DNA of 64,000 nucleotides, from the NCBI GenBank assembly GCA_036924285.1, contig JAYKYS010000010.1, forward strand, positions 992,001-1,056,000, written 5' to 3'. Origin of the DNA: Asterella californica. Taxonomy: Eukaryota; Streptophyta; Marchantiopsida; Marchantiales; Aytoniaceae. A program made the translations under genes and the position numbers. Of the stretch, positions 57,395 to 64,000 are shown in pieces. How positions within the stretch are numbered: the stretch's first letter is position 1; every line of letters starts with the position of its first letter. Below the pieces are notes generated by a model. It searched no databases. It saw only the letters and a program-made list of their open reading frames with translations, and was not told the origin of the DNA.

Positions 57395-59236
57395 CAAAAA
57401 CTTACTAGTAACATCAAAGATGTGTCAGTCAACCAATTGCTTGTAATTTTGATAAAAAGATAAATTATTTTGAATTTATAAATACTACGAATAATCACTC
57501 ATGACAAGAAAGAAGACCAAGTTAGATCTAAATCCAAAGTTTGTCACATAGTCGTCTCACCCTTACATCAACATAAGTAAATATTTTTTGAGAAATAGAA
57601 AGTTTTGATCGAGAAAAAAGACCAACTGTCTACAATCAAGAAATTGACATTTTTGATACTCAAATCTTAACTTTTGGTTTTTTTTTACTACAATCTACCG
57701 CTAGCAACAAGTCATATTAACAAAAATCAAGAATCAATTGTTTTGTTTAGAAAAATAGATTAAGATCAAAACAAGCAAAGGTGAAAGCGAAATGAACGTA
57801 GAAGAAGATGATGATTTTGACAACACTCCCCACAGTGAAGAATCAAATGGATCTCATAATTCATATGGAGATTCAGATATTTAATAGATACTCATGATTT
57901 TCTTGGATTTGCTTTCATACGATTTGTTACACAAACATTTAGGAGACGATGCGGTCCATGGACTTCATGACCTTCTTATTTAATTCTTTGCATAATTTTC
58001 TTGCGTGTCTTTTTTAATAGATATTATTGTACAACGAGAATATTATTCACATTAACCCAAAAACTTGCAAATCATGTACTTGTGTTTATTTAAAAATTGA
58101 TAAATTATCATTTTTTTTGTTGAAAAAAACTATTTTGACTACTGTAGGTATGCTAATTCTCATCAGCTAGTTCAAAATGTGATAGATATGAGTCATGTGC
58201 TTATACAGATTGGAGATTTCGTTCTATGAAATTCATAGACCGCTATAAAGTAATTGTGTGTGGGTGATATGTATCCATAATTTCTTGTATAGTTTTAGAT
58301 AAATGACATAAATTTTGTGGATTATTTTATTAATGCGTGTGAATTTGTTTGGTTAGCAAAGGATACATCTCTATTCCCATTCATCATTTGGCAATGAAGC
58401 TTCACGTAATAATTCTATCCATGTAATAAAAATAGTTATATGGATGAGGACAATTTAGAAGTATTGAATATAAAAAATAATATCAATTATAGAATTCGAC
58501 TAGATGATCGATATTTTTCAAAGTTATCATTTTATGTCAATTCAAAACTTGAGTTACCACATGAAATATATTATCTTTTGAATTCAAGTAGATTTTGAGA
58601 TCGATATATAAAAATACTACAGAATTTATAAAAATAACATTATTATTTTTTAAAACTCAAAATTTGTTATGAGTTCTTGGTTCTTTTACGGAATACTTGG
58701 TTGTAATTAATATATGTCGGATGTAATAATTTTGTTCCATGTAGTAAAAATAGTTCTATAGATGAAGGTAAATTAGAAGTATTGAATACAAAAAATTATA
58801 TTAATTATAAAATTAAACTAGATGTTACTTTCAAAGACTTAAATTCAAAGACCTGAGAATTTAACTTGTCATGTTAAAAATACTTTTGTTGATTATTTCT
58901 TCATCTCAACTTGGAATCTATGAAATAAAGAATCAAATCAAAACTATTCATTCAAGTTATGATTCATCTTCGGAAAAACCATTTAATAGTGAGAGAGAAA
59001 TGTTAAAAAGAAGGGTTTGAAGTTTATTGGAGCAAAAGAGAATCTTTCTTCAGACTTGAAGAACGTTGTGGTGAAAAGAATATGTTCTTTTATATTTTTA
59101 TACTAGGAGGTTAATTATTTTTTCCTTCCACCACCTAGAATCTGCAGAAATAAATATGTGAAACGAATGAAAACTCAATAAAGAGGAAACTGCATTTTTC
59201 TACAGGCACTTGCGTAAGTGTCGAAACTGCGAGGTG
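57395..59236. other. AT-rich noncoding DNA
   Basis: Long A/T runs, no supported ORF in either strand, no LTR edges. Base composition differs sharply from everything else in the window. Probably old decayed repeat. Confidence 0.6.
58406..58824. repeat. Pair of diverged ~100-bp direct repeats in AT-rich DNA
   Basis: 58406-58506 and 58722-58824 share GTAATAATT..T.CCATGTA.TAAAAATAGTT and TTAGAAGTATTGAATA...CTAGATG. The spacing is about 316 bp. Origin unknown. Confidence 0.65.
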
Positions 59237-59560
59237 TGTCACGTCAGTTTGGACCCCTCGGCTAGGTTGACCGAGTGCGAAGTGGCGCATCCCGGTAAGG
59301 CCGTTAGTGCCGTTAGGGCGAGTTGGGGAGAGCCCACTAGGGGTAAACTTCGCAGGTAGGGCTTGGAGGTCTTAGTTCTTTGAGTTGAGCCTTCAAGCTC
59401 CAGGCTATGGTGGATAGTCTAGTTGAGTGTAACCCGGATTCTCTTCGCGTTTAGAGTGGGTTTGGCTTGACCGTTTGTGAGTAATCCTTGTTGTGGTGTT
59501 GGAGATGGTAATCTCTGTATTCAGATTACTCAAAGAACTCAGTGCAGGTCGAGGCGGAGT
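59237..59560 (+). repeat. Element J LTR, start region
   Basis: The left edge is taken from the sharp start of homology with 43490-43749 in reverse orientation. The right edge is unknown. No primer binding site recognised in the 1.4-kb leader that follows. Confidence 0.5.
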
Positions 59561-60015
59561 TCAGTAAGAGCTCGCAGATCTGAAATCGGAAATCGTCCGC
59601 TGGTATCTTCGGGCGTTGCCGTTCGTGGTTGATTGTTTGGAGCTGTGATCGAGGTGTGTGGGCGCCGTGCTACATTGCTGGTCGATTTGCTGTTGATTGG
59701 AGTCGAGTGGAGATTTCTGTCATGCGGAAGCGCTGCAGAAATTTTGCGGAATGTTCTTGAAGTGTGTTGTTGGAGCCGGATTGCGCGTTTGGGCGTGGCA
59801 GACGGAATACTTGTCAATGTCAGGCCGGAGTGGGCTCTTTGGAAGCGCATTGGAGAGACGATTCTAGCGCACTAAGTTTCGTGGAGTTTGGCCAAGGATT
59901 GAAGAAGTTATGGCATGTCGAAGTTCGCTGCCGTGAAACCCGCAAGGCTAAAAGGCTAGTTACGTCGAGGCTTCGAGGAGCAGAGGTGCGTGAGTGCGGA
60001 GGCGGAGGCGGAGCG

Positions 60016-60048
<33 letters not shown>

Positions 60049-60051
60049 CCC
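60016..60051 (+). repeat. GAGCCY hexanucleotide microsatellite (six units)
   Basis: Four GAGCCT units followed by two GAGCCC units. It follows a GGCGGA-type stretch. It would encode Glu-Pro repeats, but no gene is supported there. Confidence 0.9.
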
Positions 60052-60156
60052 GCGCTCGCCGCAAGCCAGCTTGCTGGCGTGCGTGACAGAGGTATCCAAG
60101 CTTCAGGTGTGTGGGAAGGGTAAAACCAGCTGGTCACCCATCCCAACACTATTCCT

Positions 60157-60222
60157 GGACCTGGACTCCTGACTCTGTAGTCTTGGCTTTGGCTTTACCA
60201 CTAGACCAATAGCTCTTGGTGT
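60157..60222 (-). repeat. Possible tRNA-derived SINE head in the element J leader
   Basis: On minus, TGGTCTAGTGG (60208-60198) fits the RNA polymerase III box A consensus exactly. A weak box B-like GAGTCCAGGTCC lies about 30 nt further (60168-60157), the usual spacing. The body does not fold as an intact tRNA. Confidence 0.35.
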
Positions 60223-60932
60223 CCTACAGGGATGCGTGCAAGTACTTATGGACTTGTATAAGGTAGTAGGAGACCTTCTCGCACGTCCCTAGAGGAGTGG
60301 TAGGGCGACCCCACAGTATTAGAGGGAAGCTATAGTTGTGGTAGTGTTTGCCTACACCGTAGAGGCGCGTATGGAGGCAATTGGTGGCAGTTGTCTTGGG
60401 TGAGCTAGTAGAGCTACCACGTGGATGTTTTTGGAGCTACTAGAGGTGTGGAAATCTAGTTAGTGACCTCCAGTGTCAGTTACGACAGTTGGTGACCATA
60501 TATTGTGCATGTGGTCACCGACGAGGAGACGTCAGTCCGGGTGGGGCTGGGTTTCTCTTTATGTGAATGTTTGAGTGTGGAGGGTTATCGTTTGGACTTC
60601 TTGTGGTTGGAACCCCTCCATATTCTGCTTCCTGTTTGTGCGCCGCGTTTGCTTGTGTTGGCGCTTGATTTCCGGAGTGAGTTCACTCCAGTGTGCTGTC
60701 GGTAGTGAGGCTGGAGTTGCGGACCAGTCAGACTACCTTTGTCTCTCTCACGGTGCGGTTGGAGTGACGACCAACAGACCGTGAGAGGCTGCCTGTGGTG
60801 ATGGTAGGTACAGGTTGCCCTTACCTTGACCGTCCTAGTAGGGGATAGGTGAGCTCAGTAGGAGCGGGATTAGACGAGTGGTGGTTACGGTGGTGACGAA
60901 GATTGCGACATTCCGGTTGGGGAGTGTGTTAG

Positions 60933-62207
60933 CGGGATTCTCTCATCACGGAGTTCTCGGGAGGTTCTGGTGAGGACTTCTCGGACAGTGGGTATACACG
61001 GAGTGGGGTGAGGTACCGACTACCTACACCATTGCCGTCGGTTGTTCCAGAGGACGAGTCAGACGCAGACAACGCGTTTTCTGGTGGTGAGTCTAGTGTC
61101 GCAACACCGTTGTTGTGGGACATGGACGAGATCTATGGGGCCACGAAGGGGCCTCGACGTTACTCGGGTACAGTTGGTACCATTGAGCTGGATGACTTCA
61201 TCCAAGAGTTTGACAGTTGGTGTGATCTGCAGCAGATGCGGAACCCACAGCTGTTTACACCCTTCATGGCGTGGAAGGGTTTGTTCCAGCACTTGGAGGG
61301 ACCACCGATGGACGATTATCATGAGTTCAGGCGAGATTACAGTGTTGAGATCGAGTTGTGGAGACAACATTGGTCTCCCAACTACGTTTCTATCACTACT
61401 GGTGCAGTTTCGGGAGGCGTAGCACTTGCGAGTTCAGGTGCCAGTAGCAGTGATACAGCCGCAGGTGGCGGAGTACCTACTACCAGCGGTGCGTCCACAG
61501 GTAGTGGAGCGGGTGGTAGTGTGAGCGGGATACCACCAGGGTTTAACCCTGTGGTTCAGTTCTTCCAATGTTTGAGGAAGAACTATCAGGGTGTGCGGAC
61601 CGACAAGTTGAGGAGTCTGCACGAGTTCCAGCGGAAGACTGGAGAGAGCCTACGCGAGGCGTTTATTCGCATGAGGCGGTTGATCAGCGTTACCCAAGGG
61701 GTGACGGAAGCACAGGCAGTTCAGTTCTGGTATGGGATACTAGACCAGGAGCTGCGTAAGAGAGTTAGAGATGCTACTCTTCTTAGAGATACCGCTCCGA
61801 CGTTGGCGGTTGTCTTTAGTCTGGCTGAGCGGATTGAGCTCAACATGGTGGAGGAGAGGGTGGTGGTTGCTGGGTTCAGCAAGGAGACACCACATGGAGC
61901 GACCACCTCTTCTCGAGGATCACAGGCTACGCAACAGCGTGGTGGTGGTGGTGGTGGTAAGGATCGTGCAGAGCAGTCACGATCGTAGGGAGGTGTAGGA
62001 GGATCTGGTGGGCAGAAGCCCATGCCGTCCTTCGCTAGTCAGCAGCAAGCGGGTCCTTGCTGGACGTGTGATGGTCCTCATCAGCAGAGGGACTGTCCAC
62101 AGAGGAGAGGTTATGAGACGTCAGGGACATCAGGGACGTCTCCAGCAGTACCTAGGCAATGTGAGCATTGCGGACGACCTGGTCACAGTAGTGACCGTTG
62201 TTTTTGA
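60933..62207 (+). pseudogene. Element J Gag with two CCHC knuckles
   Basis: The frame is open from 60933 (after TAG) without an upstream ATG; the first internal Met is at about 61119. Gag helical domain: ELDDFIQEFDSWCDLQQM, FTPFMAWKGLFQHLEGPP, FRRDYSVEIELWRQHW; a Gly/Ser/Thr-rich spacer; then LRSLHEFQRKTGESLREAFIRMRRLI and FWYGILDQELRKRV, a Retrotrans_gag pattern. TAG at 61986-61988 interrupts before the knuckles CWTCDGPHQQRDC (Cx2Cx3Hx4C) and CEHCGRPGHSSDRC (Cx2Cx4Hx4C), which lie in the same frame up to TGA at 62205-62207. Confidence 0.82.
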
Positions 62208-63705
62208 TCTCCATCCCGAGTTGCGGCAAGGGAAGGCTGATCGTGGACGAGGCGGAGGAGCTCAGGGAGGCCGTGGTGGTCGAGTTGGAGGTAGAGGTCC
62301 AGCACCTGGGAGAGGACCGGTCGGTCCACCGTCTGCTACGACGTCAGAAGTAGGTATGACTGCTCGGATTGAGCAGTTGGAGCAGAGGATAGCTAGTATG
62401 GCTATGGCTCAGCGGAGGTCAGGTGGAACAGAGGCTTCCACGTCTTATGGAGGAGAAGGAGGTGACTTCGACTTCATGGCTAGTGTGGCGCAGATTGAGG
62501 CATCTGCGGCAGTGACTAGAGGTGCAGTACGTGTCTCTGAGCCACGAGGGACGTCAGTGGAGTTGGATCCACAACGCGGGGAGGCTGGTAGACAGGCTAG
62601 GCTTCCCCAGTCGTTCACGTTATCGGAGGCATTGAGGACCACATCTATGGTTCCTAAACGGCCTACTGATGGTGCAGTAGAGTTGGAGGCATTGACATCC
62701 AAGAGTGGGTGTGATGTGAGTCCACCTTCGACGTCTGTGGATGCGACGTCGAACCCGATGTTGGGGGCGGCTACAGCAGTTTTGCGAACCCCACTATTCT
62801 CAGCCACGGATATGAGAGCATTGGGAGTCAACTTGGCTCCAGTGTTCCAGTTGGCGGTCACGCTCAGTGAGAGCGAGGATGTAGTTACCTCTAGTGCTGA
62901 AGTAGTTCAGCGAGAGGCGGTAGACGTGTCCATGGAGTCGAGGATCAGGACAGCTACCAATGGTACTTGGCAAGCGGCGGCTGCTAGGTTAGATGAGTTA
63001 CCAACTAAGCCGGCGATTGACCGTGCTGGTTTGGCACCAAGTGTGGTGTTGTTGGACAACAGAAGTGGTATCTTCTGTTTGGTGGCACCTTCAGGGAAAG
63101 TGTATCGACCTCAGAAGGTCTTGTTAGACTATGGAGCCCAACTGTTGATGTTGGGAAAGGCGGCGTGTATTAGTTTGGGTCTGAAGAAGTCCGAGATAGA
63201 GAGATGTCCATTCCAGTTGCAGACATCTCTAGGGGGATCAGGAGGTACGGCTCTACACATGACACGTGAGATGTTGACGGTGAGAGTTCGGCCAGATCAC
63301 CCCACGGATGGCTCTATGGTGAAGGCCAAGGCCATTGTTACAGCCGCAGAGTCTTATGATGTATTGGTGGGAGGTGCTGTGTTGTACCCTATGGGGTTCG
63401 TGATTGACTATTGGGCAGAGACAGCATCTTACAGACCAGGTTGGCAGTTCGGAGAAGGACGAGTGAGCCGCTTACCAGTGCGGTTCAGTGCTAGAGTTGG
63501 GACGACGGAGCCTACACCAGGAACGATGGCATCCGTTGCAGGGTTCAGTTCGATCATCACTTGGCCGGACGAGTTGTTGGAGGGTAATGCCCATGCGGAG
63601 GATACTCCGATCTATGAGGAGGTGGAGGACATGCCTAGCATGTCTACGTTAGTACCATCTGCCTTGGATGTTCCACTCTGGAGTTCGAGTGGAGAGTTGC
63701 AGTAG
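62208..63705 (+). pseudogene. Element J linker and retropepsin-like protease
   Basis: The reading moves to the +1 frame near the T run at about 62198-62203. First an Arg/Gly-rich basic stretch (RGRGGGAQGGRGGRVGGRG), then a short coiled coil (ARIEQLEQRIASMAMAQRR) and a long low-complexity linker. The protease follows at about 63110: VLLDYGAQLLMLGKAACISLGL, with ESYDVLVGGAVLYPMGFVIDYW as the second half (hydrophobic-hydrophobic-Gly motif). The catalytic triad reads Asp-Tyr-Gly. Ends CAG TAG at 63705; the same frame continues into the methyltransferase. Confidence 0.72.
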
Positions 63706-64000
63706 TATGCTGATCAGTTGGTGCAGCAGGCTTGGAGTGAAGCTTTTGTACCACCAGTAGAGGAACAAAGGGTTGTTCCTGCTACTGGCCCTGTGACCTT
63801 ATCACCGTTGGATACGACTCCCATTGTGTGGCAGTATCCAGAGGAAGGTGTATGTGTGCTGGAGCTGTTTGGAGGGATCAGCACAGGTTTGGCTGCGGTA
63901 TTGCAGACAGGTATACAAGTACAGCGATACTTGTATGTGGAGAGAGATGAGATTGCGAGACGCATCTCATTGCGACATGTGGCACGTTTGGTGCAGAGAT
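63706..64000 (+). CDS. Element J DNA (cytosine-5) methyltransferase domain, N-terminal part
   Basis: Same frame as the protease, after one TAG. About 43 residues of linker, then VCVLELFGGISTGLAAVLQ, which is motif I of C5 methyltransferases (S-adenosylmethionine binding loop, FxGGxxTG), followed by GIQVQRYLYVERDEIARRI, where Glu of motif II contacts the ribose. The spacing and the GI.V.RY...E pattern match DNMT3 (FDGIATG...LGI.V..Y..SE) rather than DNMT1. The catalytic PCQ motif would be beyond the window edge. In this position it would be made as part of the Gag-Pol polyprotein. Role by analogy: methylating CG in retrotranscribed or host DNA. Confidence 0.78.

Larger units (their letters stand above)
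59237..64000 (+). mobile_element. DNA-methyltransferase-bearing LTR retrotransposon J (runs off window)
   Basis: Probable 5' LTR from 59237 (TGTCACGTCAG, shared with 43749 on the opposite strand), a long leader, then plus-strand Gag, two CCHC knuckles, a retropepsin-like domain and the N-terminal part of a C5 cytosine methyltransferase. RT and integrase must lie beyond the window. The coding region has TAG at 61986-61988 and 63703-63705 and a +1 shift near 62200, so this copy is either decayed or uses recoding. Cytosine methyltransferases captured by retrotransposons are known in dinoflagellates and charophytes. Confidence 0.8.

Noticed and set aside
59539..60172. Overlapping ORFs on both strands in the leader of element J
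   Set aside because: High-GC open frames on both strands with no domain. The Glu-Pro run is only the GAGCCY microsatellite.
60157..60222. Functional tRNA gene
   Set aside because: Only box A is convincing. The T-arm is degenerate and I could not fold a cloverleaf.
61059..61370. Minus ORF opposite element J gag
   Set aside because: It is antisense to a frame with clear Gag motifs.
1..64000. Any host protein-coding gene
   Set aside because: Every long frame resolves to retroelement proteins or their shadows; no intron-exon gene structure was seen.

Overview
The window is a eukaryotic repeat cluster: layered LTR retrotransposons and their debris, with no host gene, rRNA or intact tRNA that I can support. 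The retroelement types (a chromodomain Ty3/gypsy, a tRNA-Asp-primed gypsy, Ty1/copia debris, a gypsy carrying a DNMT3-like DNA methyltransferase, and gag proteins with a CIWCD-type zinc knuckle) suggest a streptophyte with a repeat-rich genome. A charophyte alga is my best guess, because methyltransferase-carrying retrotransposons have been described there. That is inference, not proof.

Left half (1-35836). A minus-strand gypsy element (A) forms the matrix. Its RT leaves the window at base 1. Its gag is split at 3376/21834 by element B (3377-21833), and B's integrase is split by element C (5704-14193). A's 5' LTR is split at 22857/33668 by element E (22858-33667). B, C, E and the later D belong to one related group: LTRs ending TGTCG or TATCG...CGACA, 4-bp target duplications with central CG, a DHG protease, an FLDD reverse transcriptase, a gag-PR ORF and an RT-RNaseH-IN ORF in the -1 frame, and in B, D and E a small hairpin next to the polypurine tract. 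E is the young member: its two 2405-bp LTRs differ at one position that I noticed, and both ORFs are open. B, C and D are broken by stops and small indels. 33668-34925 is noncoding GAAG-rich sequence, followed by a coiled-coil ORF with an internal amber codon (34926-35836).

Middle (35837-52214). A 1952-bp LTR (G) cuts into a plus-strand chromovirus (F: RT, RNase H, integrase, chromodomain, 3' LTR to about 42067). F in turn abuts an integrase-tail/PHD-finger remnant. Then come copia RT debris on the minus strand and two copies of a short LTR-like repeat flanking an LTR fragment related to element J. Element D (43790-51902) is inserted in the second copy.

Right end (52215-64000). An old inverted C-type LTR remnant, a second G-type LTR (H, 53521-55476) cutting into a decayed gypsy integrase (L), an inverted F-type LTR remnant and about 1.8 kb of AT-rich noncoding DNA lead to element J. 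J runs on the plus strand from about 59237 past the window end. It encodes Gag, two zinc knuckles and a protease-like domain, then the start of a cytosine-C5 DNA methyltransferase of DNMT3 type (from 63838). This methyltransferase-bearing retrotransposon is the most striking system in the window. The group-wide -1 frameshift sites, the CG-centred integration sites and the covarying 3' hairpin of the B/C/D/E group come next.
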